A DNA stretch of 64,000 nucleotides from Cymbidium sinense (Eukaryota; Streptophyta; Magnoliopsida; Asparagales; Orchidaceae): positions 62,494,474 through 62,558,473 of the forward strand of contig CM038218.1 of assembly GCA_021442155.1 (NCBI GenBank), given 5' to 3'. The notes under the pieces are model-generated. The model was given only the letters and a program-made list of their open reading frames with translations. It had not been told where the DNA came from and did not search any database. Positions 23,556 through 35,240 of this stretch are shown piece by piece (within the stretch, counting starts at the first letter, position 1; every line of letters begins with the position of its first letter). A program made the translations under genes and the position numbers.

Positions 23556-26500
23556 TGTGGAGAAAAAATTTTATATAGAGGGAGTCACCTTCCAAATCTA
23601 TTGATGAGAAATGAAAGAGGCAACACCCTATATAAAAATTCATCTTGGTAAGACATCACATAGATCCACAGATGTACTTATTAGGTGATCGGGTGTGTCA
23701 TCAATGTATAATGTACTATCTTGAAAGATAGAAATCACTACCCTTTAATGGAACCAATCACCTCAATAAGGACTCCTGGGATGATGTGCGCATATGTACC
23801 AAAGATTCTTCCCTACTTTACATGAAAAAGTAAAATAATTTATTTTAAACGGGTTCATTAAGTTCTCTCATAGTTAATTACATTCTAAGGGATGAGATCC
23901 CTTAGGAAAACTCTCGATTAAGGTAAATGATTGTGTCTCTGAAGATTTTAATAAGAATGATTATCAATTGATTGGTTTGTATTTGAAGATCAAATGGGAT
24001 TGATCAAAAGAGAGAGTTATTATCGAAGTTAAAATAGAAGATAAGTAGAAGATATCCACGATGTTAGAAAAGTCCACGATGCTAGAAAACCTAGAGCATC
24101 TCATACTATCCTATAGTTGGGCTTTATTTTTTAGAAATTGATTTAGTTCATTTAAGTTGCATTTTTCATTAGAATTTTAGGACTTAAGATTTCTTAACAC
24201 AAGATTAAGGAAATACCTAAGAGGTGAGGAATTATGCTTATGGCCCTAGAGCGACCTAGAACCTAAATCTAGGGAGCTTGAGGGGCAAAACAACCTAAAT
24301 CTAAGGTAGTGGTTTGCCTCCACAAGGGAGAACAAACCACCTGATAGCTTGGACTTACAATTGTCTAGGGGTGGCCGCCAACTAACTCCTCCTATGATTT
24401 TAAATACATATAGGCAAGTCTTTATGCTTATGCAAGATGGCTAAGCTATTATTATTTAGAAAGAGACTAAGTCCTTAAGTTTCCTCCCTAAAGAGACTAG
24501 ATCATGTAAAAAGATGCTTCAAATGACCTAAATCTAATGCAATTCAAATTTTATTTTTTTTTATTTTTATTTTGGACAATCATTTTGACTCAGGCTAATA
24601 GAATATTTATGACTAATGCATGAGAAATAGATTATTGGCCAAAAGGGAGGTGAGTTTCCACCACAACCCTCAAAGGTCGAGTTTCTCTGACAAAGGTGGA
24701 AGCTCTCTAATCAAGAGTGAAATAAGATGCATTTGTGCATGATATTATAAAGAAATGCTCATCTAGTTAAGGGGTTGCTAATTTTTTTATCTTGATTTAA
24801 TCCTAAGCTTTAAGTGAGGTTATGAGTTATTTAATTTGAATTTGAATTGTTAAGTTGGGTAAAATATTTATTTTTCCTAAAGAGCCTAATCCACATTTAG
24901 GCCATATATAAAGCAAGGAAGAAACTAGGAAAAGCATGCCACTTAATGCAAAAGCTAAACAAATCATCAAATAATTTATAAAGCTAATCAAAAAATGAAT
25001 AAATGATCATTTGTGGTCGGGCACCACCGTGCAAACCCGAAAAATATCAAATGTGGGTAGCCAAGCTCTACCCTTATACAACCCGTATTACAAATGAATT
25101 AAATTACAATTTAAGCAAATGAATTCATTGTTATGGGGGTCTTCAAGCTTTATTCTTTATTCTTCTTTCTTCTTTCTTTCTTCTTTTCTTCTTTCTTCTT
25201 TTTGTTCCTCCTTTAGATGGTTGGAAGGTGGATGCTCCAAGGCTTCACATGGTGCATAAGATAGGATCTTATGACCAATGCTCATCCTAATACCCCATAA
25301 CAAATCATTCCAAAATCCTAAATATATGAATTTTTGCATGAAAAGGAAAAGTAGAAATCTAACTAACACCTGCAAAATAAAAGTTAGTTAAATCACACCA
25401 TACAAATCTCAAGCTTGTATATTGGACTTATCACCCCACACATGGGTGACTAAGTCCACCTGGCCTATGGATTATGCAAAGGGTATAAGCACCTGCAAGT
25501 AAAAAGTATTTATATTTTTATTTATGATAGCGACTCTTAAGCACAATCCCTTACAAAAAAGAATAGTTAGACTAAGCATGTCCTACAATTCATTCTACGA
25601 GCATACACCCTAACATCCACTCTAAAATATTCATTACAAAATAAAACATAACATCAAACCATTGCATCAACCTAACCTAAAGCTAAAAGTGGTGACTTAG
25701 GCTAATGTGTGTGCTTTGAAGGTTTGTATGGAATGCTTAGCTTAGGACTTTGGGTTTAAATTTTCTAAGTATGAAGAACATGTTCAACTTAGAGGAAGAA
25801 TTCATTTAAGTTGTTTAAGTATTTTGGGTTAATTTTATTTTATGTTTTAAATTGGTTTAAGTGATACCTACAATTAATTATTGAGTTATGAAGAGGGTAA
25901 GAGAAGAGAACTTCTCTTTCCTTCCCTAACCTTAAATAATTTTCTAAAGTAGGTTCATGTTTTAGCTTCATTTAGGTGAATGTTTTGATTACATCTTTTA
26001 ATCAATCCTAAGTTTAGACAAACTCTAAACAAACCTATTCAAAAAGAAAGGCATTTTAAGATTAAATAAAATGAATCAAAATTCACATAACACACATTAC
26101 TTCATTTCTTTCCCAACATATATAACATGCATATGGATGGACCCTAAGCATATCTATACATGCAAATGAGAATAGTTAACACATTTTGTGATGCATGCTA
26201 AGTAATTCTCTTAAGAAAATTTAGAAGTTGAATATGCATGATTTTTCTTAAGTTGAAAAGGTTTTCCTTATCCAAAATTTCACATACATACATGAAAGTA
26301 AGAAAGGCATAAACAATGCTATTTAACGAGGTGTATGGTACAAGACCTACTTAGAGCTACTTAAAGCCTCACAACTCGGGTTGTCCAGACTAATATACCA
26401 CTTTCTTAAGTACAAACATGTATAAAAAAAGAAATGAAATGGAAAAGGAATATGCAAAAGTTGTTTAATAGATTTATTTTGTTTATGCAATTTATGTATG

Positions 26501-28684
26501 TATGTAGGTAACCCTTCTTAGATGGTAGATATAGGATGAATAGATATGAAATTAGGTGAGCATTTCCTTTTCAAATGAACCTATATCTCACCAAAATTTC
26601 TATTCAAAACTATACTAACATAAAAGAAAGGAAACCTATACTAAGCATACTTTATAATATTCACATGCAAGCTTATAATTAAGATATAATAGCACACTTT
26701 CAAATTTGATATTTCATTTATGAGTTTAGAAAATATTTTGGATTTAGTAGTGATAATAGCCAATATTTTATTTTAGCAAACACATGCACATTTGACATAA
26801 AGTAAATAATTTTTATTTTAAAATTTGAAACATGAAATTATGAATGCATGAATCACATGGCATACAACTTAACATGTTGGGAAAGATCTGCATATAAAAA
26901 ACTCACTTTACTTAAATCCTAAAGACATTCTTAAGAATAAGAAAATTTAGAATAAATCAAAGTGAATTTCAAAATAATTTTGTTTAGTTTGAAGTTTGAT
27001 TTAATTTTAAAAAGGTGAGATGAGTTGTTGTTCCTAACCCATTCCCACATGTGTTTTGTATTTTTGTTTAATTTTAGATAATTAGATCCATTTTAAGCAT
27101 TGATTAGGTTAAGGTATGAATTAATTTAATTAACCCTTACCTACACCACCTTAGAAAAATTAACTAAGTAATTATGAGCCAATGAGATGACATAAAACCC
27201 ACAAGGAATTTAAATTTGCAATGCACCTAATAATGAAAAGGCCTAATGCAATTTGGCTCACAATTAAAAGTTAATTGCTAAGCTTTAGTTTAAGTACTTT
27301 AAAACACCCTTTCATACATGTGAATTGGGTTTTAATTTTCTTAATTGAACTTAGGCTATTAAACACCAAGCATCTACCCAAGGTAGATTAATTAAGTGAA
27401 CTTTTAGAATTTTGAAAATTGATTAAGGGATAATTAATGAATTAACTTAATTAAGAGGATTAAGGAGAGAAAAGGGGTTTAGGAATAGCTTAGGGAAATG
27501 CCCCAAAAATTATTCCATAACCTACTACTGGATCTGACCTTAATCAACCTAATCATAGGGTAAAACCACTAATCACACAATTATCTTAATTACATGAAAG
27601 GGGTAATTAATGAAATAGTAATTTCCCAAAGCCCTCAATAAATCTCAAGAAAATTAGGGAGAGAGGTCATCCCTAAAATGAACCCTAAATTTGAGATTAA
27701 TTGATGACCTAATTAAAGGATAATTAGCTAATTAAGATTCCCAAAGAAACCCAAATTCAGAGAAAAGGTAATTCAAAATCCATTAAAATATTTTAAAATA
27801 TTCTAGATGAAATTATCTTTCCATAGCATTTTTCCTTTTATTTTATTTTTCTATGAAGTTATGAATTTTAGAAGTTCTATGAATTAATTAGAATTAATTT
27901 AACTAATCCTACTTAATCTCACTCACAACATGACGCATGCTGGCGCGCTTTTACATGCGCGCCGCATGAGGGTGACTTAAACATCACATCCCAAATGGCG
28001 GCGGGCATCGTTATATCTCTCATCAAAAGATCGATGGCGGATTCCCATGATTTTAAAGGATAATGGATTTCTATGTAAATAATCTCATCCGCCCATCTAA
28101 AATGCTGGATGGAACCGAGATGAGCCAAGTTCTTCCTGAGGATCAATGGAGACCGCCCATGATCAAGGGGAGATCCAAGCTCATCTAGCATGAATCATTA
28201 ACCCACACCATCTAAGCATAATTACCAACCTATCCAACGATTGATTTCTGCCATGCTTTTCCCAACACCATCAAGCTAAGTGCTTGGAAAATTACATACC
28301 TCACTAGAGGTGATATTCGATGCTCGAGCTTGATGAGGTAGCTTTGTCTGGTGGAGACAAAGCCCCGTTGAAATTCCTAGGCCTTGGGATTGAGTGGATC
28401 AATGGGTAGACCAACACCACTTCACTTGGGCTTCATCTTTGATTTAATTGATCCTCTCCTTGCTATGGGAACTTCAATGTGAGCTTGAGTGAGCTCTGAT
28501 TGGTCCTTAGATGAAGAGTGTAGAAGGAATTGAGAGGAATTTGGAGGAAATCAAGTGTAGGAAGTTCAAATGGATTGAGCTCCCTATTTTTGCACTATGC
28601 AAAATCAGAATGAATTCAAATCCTATCTGAAGCTAGATGGTTGTTCTGGGTTCCAAACTCCAATCATGAGTGAAGTGAATAATT

Positions 28685-28700
28685 AGGGGAGTATATCCCC
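28685..28700 (-). promoter_or_regulatory. TATA-like site, inner 3' LTR
   Basis: The minus strand reads GGGGATATACTCCCC, one TA shorter than its counterpart at 49525-49540 in the 5' LTR. It is downstream of the TTGACC cluster in sense direction. Confidence 0.35.
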
Positions 28701-29134
28701 CAATCAAGGATGGCCATTCTTTGCCATTTTGATCCAATTGACCAAATTAGAGGTTATTTTGATGGTTTTGAGTGTGCACATGGTTGGTTTGATCCTGAGT
28801 GGATTGCCAACCTCCCATGTGCTTGAAATTGAGCTTAAGAGGAATTTGAAATTAATTTCAAGCTATGTGGTGGGTTTGGTCTATGGGCCAAATGTGACCC
28901 AAACCCATTGGGTTGGGTGCACCACTCATCACTAAGTCCCCTTGAGCTTTAGGAAAGCCTCAAGTGATTGTGAAGAGGGTATGACCAAAATACCCATGGG
29001 TTAGCCAAAATTTGTTCTTGGCCTAGGGTTAAATGGTCATTTTGCTATTTTTCCACTTTGGCATGTTAAGTGTGGAGAAACTAGTTTGGCCAAGTTTCAT
29101 TGGATTTGGAATCCATTTGATAGGTTTGGCTCAT

Positions 29135-29740
29135 GTTGACCCATTTAGGTCAAAATGGGTCAACTTGGGTTGACCAATTGGTCAAATTGGTCCAAGGGTT
29201 GGGTCAAGTTCATATGACCATTTGAAATATTTTGGTGGCTTTGGTTTGATTCAATTTGGATTTGGTTTTGGCTCATATGACTTCATTTAGGTCAAATGGG
29301 TTATTTGACCCATTTGACCTATTTGAGGTAGGTCAAGGGTAGATTTGTAGTTAGTCAGGAGTGGATTAGATCTTGTTTCCAATCAAGGTTTCTAATTTGG
29401 CTCAATAGGCTTTGGTTAGTTGGCCAACTAGGTCCAATTGCTAGGTTAGGCTCAAATGTTGGCTTGGTCAAGTTCAAATAGTCGAGTGAACTTAGATCAA
29501 TGGTTTCAATCAATTTGGCCTATGGTGGAATTTGGCTATGTAAGGTTTCATTTTAGGTTAAGTGTTGACTTGGTCAACCCTTAGTTTGACTTGTTTGACC
29601 CAATTTGATTGATTGATCATCCCATGATGATTGTTGATCATGATGAGAGGGATATGAGTTTGGTTCAATCCAATTTGGTTAGGATCAAAAGTTGGCTCAT
29701 AAGGGTACTTTAGGTCACTTTGGGTCAAGTGGGTCAAATG
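29135..29740. promoter_or_regulatory. W-box-like motif cluster in LTR
   Basis: By eye at least 17 TTGACC, TTGACT or GGTCAA hexamers lie in about 600 bp. The same cluster occurs in the inner 5' LTR (about 50010-50830) and the outer 3' LTR (63480-63880). TTGAC[CT] is the core bound by plant WRKY factors. In sense direction the cluster is upstream of the TATA-like site. A regulatory role is inferred. Simple repetition of an ATTTGACCCA-like unit could also give it. Confidence 0.5.
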
Positions 29741-30059
29741 GCTTGTCAAAGCTTGATTTGAAGTTGATTGATCTTGTATATGGACTTATGATTGAAATAT
29801 AAATCCATTTACAAGAGTTTTGAAGTCAAATGGATTTTGATCCATTTGAAAATTTCATATTCAAAGGAAGAATATGAAGGGTCGGGTTTGATTTTGATTT
29901 GGGTTTTGATTGAATGATTGAAGTTTGATTTATATATGAGCTCATGATTGTAGGGTTGATTGAACCATGAGAGAAAATCAAGAGTTTGGCTTGATTTGAA
30001 AGTGATTTGGCTAAGTTCAAGATTTTGACTTGAAAGGCTTAGATTGGATTTTGAATGGA

Positions 30060-30720
30060 TTTGAGTTTGATTTTGAATTTTGATTGTTTGAATTTATATT
30101 TCATTTATATATGTGAATATAAATGAGAATATAAATGATCGAAAATTTCAAGGATTTGAAGTGGTTTAATCATGATTTGGTTAATCCATTAAAGGAATTT
30201 AAGGATTTAAAATAATTTTTGAAATTTAATTTTTTTGAATTGGATTGATTGATTTATATTTATATTTCATTTATATATGAGAATATAATAAGAATACAAA
30301 TAATTTTTTGAGAAAATCCCAAGTTTGAATGGTTTGATCAAAGGTTAAATCCATTAATGAAAAATTAAGGATTTAAGGAATTTCAAGATTTTAAATTTAA
30401 AATTTAATTTTGTTTGATTTGATTGATTTATATTTATATTTCATTTATATATGAGAATATAAATGAGAATATAAATAAGTTTTGAGAAAATCTCATGAGT
30501 TTGAATTGATTTTGGCTAAGTCCTTTAATGAAATATTAAAGGGACTTAAGAAAATTTTCATGAATTGATTTGAATTTTAAATTTGATTTGATAGGTTTAA
30601 ATTTATATTTCATTTATAAATGTGAATATAAATAAAAATATAAATTGGATATGAGAAAATCTCAAAGATTTGAATAGATTTGAATCATGATTTTGGCTAA
30701 GTCTTTAAAGGCACGATTAA
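30060..30720 (-). repeat. four tandem units of about 170 bp in the 3' LTR
   Basis: The phrase TTTCATTTATATATG recurs at about 30100, 30266, 30440 and 30609 (spacing 166, 174 and 169), each followed by GAATATAAAT. The inner 5' LTR has three units (about 51190, 51372, 51560) and the outer 3' LTR has four (62577-63150), so one unit was lost in the inner 5' LTR. Confidence 0.85.
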
Positions 30721-31076
30721 GGACTTAAGGCAAAATTTAGACTTCAGAATTTTTTGATGGATTTTGATCATGGGTTTCAATCATAGATTTTAATCATGGA
30801 ATTGAATCTTGGAATTTCTTTGAGTTTGGAGAAAATCAATAGAATTGATTTGGAGTTTGACTTGAAAGAGGGAAAGTGAGGAAAGGTTTAAGCTAAGGAG
30901 TTCCTAACACCCTAAGGCATGACCTTCCTATGGCTAACTCTTCTATGTCTTCTAAGGCTAGGTTGAGTGTCCACCTAATCACTAGATGTATCTTAAGACT
31001 AAAGAACTCTTAAATTCTAAGAAGAATTCTATGCCTAAGATGGAGGTGTTGAGAGCTCATTCTAAAAATGAGGTCA

Positions 31077-33640
31077 ACAAAGGGTGACCAATAGGTGTGG
31101 TGTGACTGAAAAGGAACATCACACGTATTGGTGTTGACCAAATGATCAATAAAACTAAGAGATCACAAGCACTAACATAAACAATCTATCATTAACCCAG
31201 GGAAAAGAAAGAATCCAGAGCTTAGTGCAATGTGGCTCTACTTATGTCCAATATATCAAAGAGAGGGAGTAAATCCACTAAGGGATAGAGTGTGAACCTT
31301 CCACTAGGGAAGCAGGTTCAAGACATCCACAAGAGGATGAAAGGGTTGATTTGATTCTCACTTAGGAGAGATCTCCACTAGGGGAGAGGGTTGAATTTAT
31401 TTTAATTTTGTTAGGTTTGATTTTAGATGAACCATTGGTTTTGATGGGTTGTAATTAAGTAGGAGCCATGGAGGCTAAGACTAATTGATTTACCAATCCA
31501 AAGGGTAGTACTAAGCACATAGACTAACCAACCAAAGGATGCCTTTGCAAGAGTTGTACTAGGAAGAAAGCAAGTAGACTTACATTCTCCAAAGTAAGAC
31601 ATTGTAATCTATTGGCAAGGTAATAGATTGAACCCAACCTAGGCTATGAGTGAATGCCACTGGGGACTTAGATCACTCAAGATAGTCAAGATTAATTTCA
31701 TTTTAGATTTATTTATTATGATGGATCCCATTTTGAATGATACCAAAGCTAGACCTAACTCATTTACCAATTCAAAGGGTCTACCAACCATAGGTAGACT
31801 ATCCAACCAAGGAGAAATGCCTTTTAGTATACAATGGTCAAGTCTTAAGAAGAAAGCACGGGACTCATATCTTCTAGAAAAAAACATTGCTTTTGCAATA
31901 AATACTCAACAACCACTATTGAGTGAATGCCACTGGGATACTTAAATCAACTCAAAGAATAGTCAAGATTTATTTCATTTTTAAATTTATTTATTTTGAT
32001 GGATTCGTCAGGATGGATCACATTAAGAAGGAGCTTATAGAAGGCTAGACCTATCTCAGATTTACTAAATCGAAGGGAGTAGTTTCCCTGCTGATGGGAG
32101 AACTATCCAACCAAAGGAGTCCCTTTCAGTTTGCAATGATCAATTGAAGGGAAGAAAGCTTGAGTACTCACATCTTCCACTAGAAAAGACCACTAGGGTG
32201 ATCGCTTTGGGCACAAATCAACCCGCATCGTTTTGACAATCATGCTAGAAAGAATGCATCATAGCTTATATCTTTCAAAGCATAATGATGCCGGGTAACC
32301 TGCCTGTGGCAAAATAGATTGAGCCCACCTAAGGGTGACTACGGAGTGAGTACCGACCTAGGGATTTATCTCAACTCAAGTAGTCAGGCAATTCCTATAG
32401 GGAGTTCGCCGACCGCCCTAAAGATAGGATGATGCGGGAAAAGGGGCCCTTTGGGGCTTAATTAATCCACAAATGAATTAATTTTATTTGTTTGTTTTAG
32501 TTGTTTGTTATTTATGGACCTAGTTTGAGGGATCAAATTGAGAAGGAGCTTATATCGCCTAGACCTATCTCAAATTTACACCAAGGAGAATTTATGCATC
32601 CGCTAATAAATTTTCCAAACTGTGGGTGGCTACTAGGAAAGGGGAACTGTCCAATCCAAAAGTAACCTGGGTGTCTAAATGGGGTCACAAAAGACTTGAT
32701 CCAAATAGAGTGCCTGCAGGGGATGGGGCCGGTAAGGGCTTAATCGAACACCCTAGGGAAAATGACATGGCAAGTCATAAATTCAATAGATATTCGGTGT
32801 CCAACTCAAGGAGAAAGCATGGGGACTCATATCATCCAAGAGTGGTGTACTCATCGGGCGAGTAATTGTCAGCATAGCAAACATCAACCAACCTAAGGTT
32901 CTCATCAGTTTGCAACAATCAACCTAGGAAGAAAGCTCAGGGACTCACATCCTCCTATGACATTGGATAGTCTGTTTTGGTTGTGTATCCGACCTAGAAT
33001 CAGAGTGAATGCCATCGGGGACTTATATCAACTCAAAGTAGTCAAGAGGAAAAGGGGACTTATCCTAAACCTCAAATATACTCAACCTAGTTAGAGCATT
33101 ATTGGCTTCAAGAAGAAAGCACGGGACTCACATAAATAAACATGAGACACTTACTGGTAGTGAAGACTACCATACTAACAAGTGGTTTGCAATGATCAAG
33201 TTAGGAAGAAAGCACGGGACTCACATCCTCAACAAATGATCATTGGGGTGACATACTAGAGGTAGCATGCCCAACTAGAGCTAATGAGTGAGTGTCATGG
33301 GGCTTGCTCCCACATCAAAATAGCGAGCAAAAGATTTGTGTTTGTTTTGTGCATGTGTTAAAAGGAATAGGATGCCTCTGGGGGACTCTTACACCTACCT
33401 TAAAATATGCTGGGGAATTATGAAATGATGCCATAGATGGCAACAAGAATTCCCACTAAGAAAGAATGCCGCTTGGGTTCCCTCACACCTAACTTAAGTC
33501 TTGCTAATCAAAATAGGATGCCTCTTGAATTTTCTCACACCTATTCTAATAGTGTTGGGAGATTGTGTTTGTGTTGTGAAAAAGGATATGATGCCACTAT
33601 GGGGACTCTTACACCCTAAACACGTCGGATTCACAAGACA
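31077..33640 (-). other. inner element 3' UTR with diverged repeats
   Basis: Non-pol region between integrase and the 3' LTR, built from degenerate repeats. On the plus strand the motif GAAGAAAGCACGGGACTCACAT or a variant recurs near 31570, 31850, 32152, 32812, 32931, 33112 and 33209. GAGTGAATGCCACTGGGG-like phrases recur near 31650, 31920, 32346 and 33004. Units at 31648 and 31920 are tandem with a period of about 272 bp. The outer copy has the same region inverted at 59626-62146. Immediately before the LTR the sense strand is pyrimidine-rich, not a purine tract. Confidence 0.75.
32626..32865 (+). CDS. antisense ORF in retroelement 3' UTR (inner copy)
   Basis: An 80-codon frame opposite in direction to the element starts MATRKGELSN and continues with VSKWGHK, VPAGDGA and VSNSRRKHGDSY. 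The outer copy has the same frame at 60561-60806, roughly 75% identical by eye and with an in-frame codon insertion. Antisense ORFs between pol and the 3' LTR are known from some Tat-lineage elements such as Grande. I recognise no domain. The frame may be kept open only because the two copies are closely related. Confidence 0.35.
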   Translation: MATRKGELSNPKVTWVSKWGHKRLDPNRVPAGDGAGKGLIEHPRENDMASHKFNRYSVSNSRRKHGDSYHPRVVYSSGE

Positions 33641-34960
33641 AGCAAAAACACTTTGAAAGAAGAGAAGATTTGATGAATGGAATCGATTTTGTTGTTCTTT
33701 TATTAATGATTGTTTTAAAACAATATTTCATGGGTAATATTTCTTTAGAGAGCCCATTAATTGGAAGCATCGGGTGTTCCCCTTTACAATCAATAATAAG
33801 ATCCTCCAAGATGCCTTCTCTATGACATGTGGGCCTTCCCAAGTGGGTTCAAACTTGCCTCCCATCTTGATGCATTGGTCTCCTTAGACTAACACAAGTT
33901 CTCCTACTGGAAAGACCTGGGGGACTTGTTGTGAGTGAGCTTGAATCATTTTGGCCTTGTACAACTCGAGGTTCTGGCATGCCCATAGGCACTCTCCTCC
34001 AAACCTTCAAGCTCTTCTAACCACAACTTTGCATGCTTCTTGATAGTGATCTCGTTACCCAATGCTATCCTTAGTGATGAGAGTTGAACTTCTAAAGGAA
34101 GAACAGCTTCAGACCCATACACTAAGAAAATGGGGTAGAGTTGGAGTTCGGTGTGGTGCGTAGGCCCACAAGCTTCAACCAATTATCATTCCATTATCAT
34201 TTATTATCAAGAGTCTTCTTGATGATGAGAGTTGAATGCTTCTTCTAAACCATTAGCTCTGGGGTAGTAGATTGTAGAATATCTCCAATCTATACCATGT
34301 CTTATAGAATAGTTGTTGATTTTCATGCTTTTGAATGTAGTACCATTATCAGATATAATTCATTAAGACACCCCAAACTTATATACAATATGATTCTTAA
34401 AAAATTGAAGCACATGGTGAGCTATGACCTCTCTGAGTGGGATGGCTTCCACCCACTTCAAAAAGTAGTTGATAGCAGCTAAGATGAATCGATGCCCCTT
34501 GGAAGAAGGAGGATCGATCAGACCTACAATGTCTGTACCCCAACGCTCAAATGGCCATGAAGCCAAAGTAGGGTGTAGAATATTGGTGGAGGACCACATG
34601 CCCGACATTGATGGCATCTCCTAGCTACATCCATGCAATTTATGATCATAGAAGGCCACTAGTATCCAAGTATTTTGATCTTTGTCTCATCTTCGACTGA
34701 TTGATGAGCTCCATAGACTAATGTACCGGTTATAATGTCACAGCTTCATGTTTGTCTAAACAATGTAACCATATTTGGTCAAAGGACTGCAGGGGTGCCA
34801 TCAACAGAGCATAGAGAGAGCTCTTTTCACCCATGGGCTTGAGATTTCTCTTGAGGTAGTTTATCGGTGTTCAAGTAATCTATGAATGGTATCCAATCCA
34901 GCTCCTTGTCCATTTTGGCAATGGCAACCTCCCCTTCAAGAGAAAGTCTCTGATGAGTTT
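33641..34960 (-). pseudogene. integrase, inner element
   Basis: Sense-order pieces: the core start at 34363-34617 (PFERWGTDIVGLID with the first catalytic Asp, then ILAAINYFLKWVEA), then ISDNGTTF with the second catalytic Asp just after two in-frame stops near 34350, then YYPRANGLEEA with the Glu region, then the C-terminal part at 33946-34182 (FLVYGSEAVLPLEVQ) and 33760-33842 (DCKGEHPMLPINGL). Frameshifts divide it. No chromodomain follows. Confidence 0.8.
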
Positions 34961-35240
34961 CAATCAATAAGGGATAAGACTTGTCTATTTTGGACCCTTA
35001 TTGAAATGGACTCATCTTCTGACATGCCAACTCTTTGAAAGTTTGGCCAAGGCAGCTCTATGTTCGCCGAACCTTGTAGATGGTGACTGAATCGCCAAAA
35101 CTTCATGGTATACTGTAGTAATGATAAGCTTGGGCTTGAGAACTGGTAGGACCTACACAGTTGATGACCAACCAAGAATCTCCAAAGATGTTGATGCTCT
35201 TGACATTAATAGTGATGGCTAACCTAAACTAATCAAAGTC
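34961..35240 (-). pseudogene. second (archaeal-type) RNase H remnant, inner element
   Basis: Decayed counterpart of the better preserved outer domain at 58672-58948. Phrases such as SVKSINIFRDSQLVIN can be matched only across frames. It lies between RNase H and integrase, the position typical of Tat elements. Confidence 0.6.

Larger units (their letters stand above)
23556..31076 (-). repeat. inner element 3' LTR
   Basis: 7.5 kb, starting TGTGGAGAAAA and ending AATGAGGTCA on the plus strand. It matches 44324-51914 throughout. By eye a 260-bp sample around 25220-25480 differs from the 5' LTR at about 5% of positions, but many short indels are also present. From low to high coordinates it contains a GAA/TTC tract (25156-25203), a GC-richer section near 27920-28200, a TATA-like site (about 28692), TTGACC/GGTCAA motifs (29135-29740) and four units of about 170 bp (30060-30720). 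The frame at 27919-28191 is not kept in the other LTR. Confidence 0.85.

Noticed and set aside
25156..25203. Purine-rich tract considered as the polypurine tract
   Set aside because: It is inside the LTR about 1.6 kb from its 3' end, not next to the 3' LTR start, and varies in length like a microsatellite.
27919..28191. 90-codon frame in the GC-richer part of the inner 3' LTR
   Set aside because: The matching part of the 5' LTR (about 48720-49000) has indels that destroy the frame. No domain seen.
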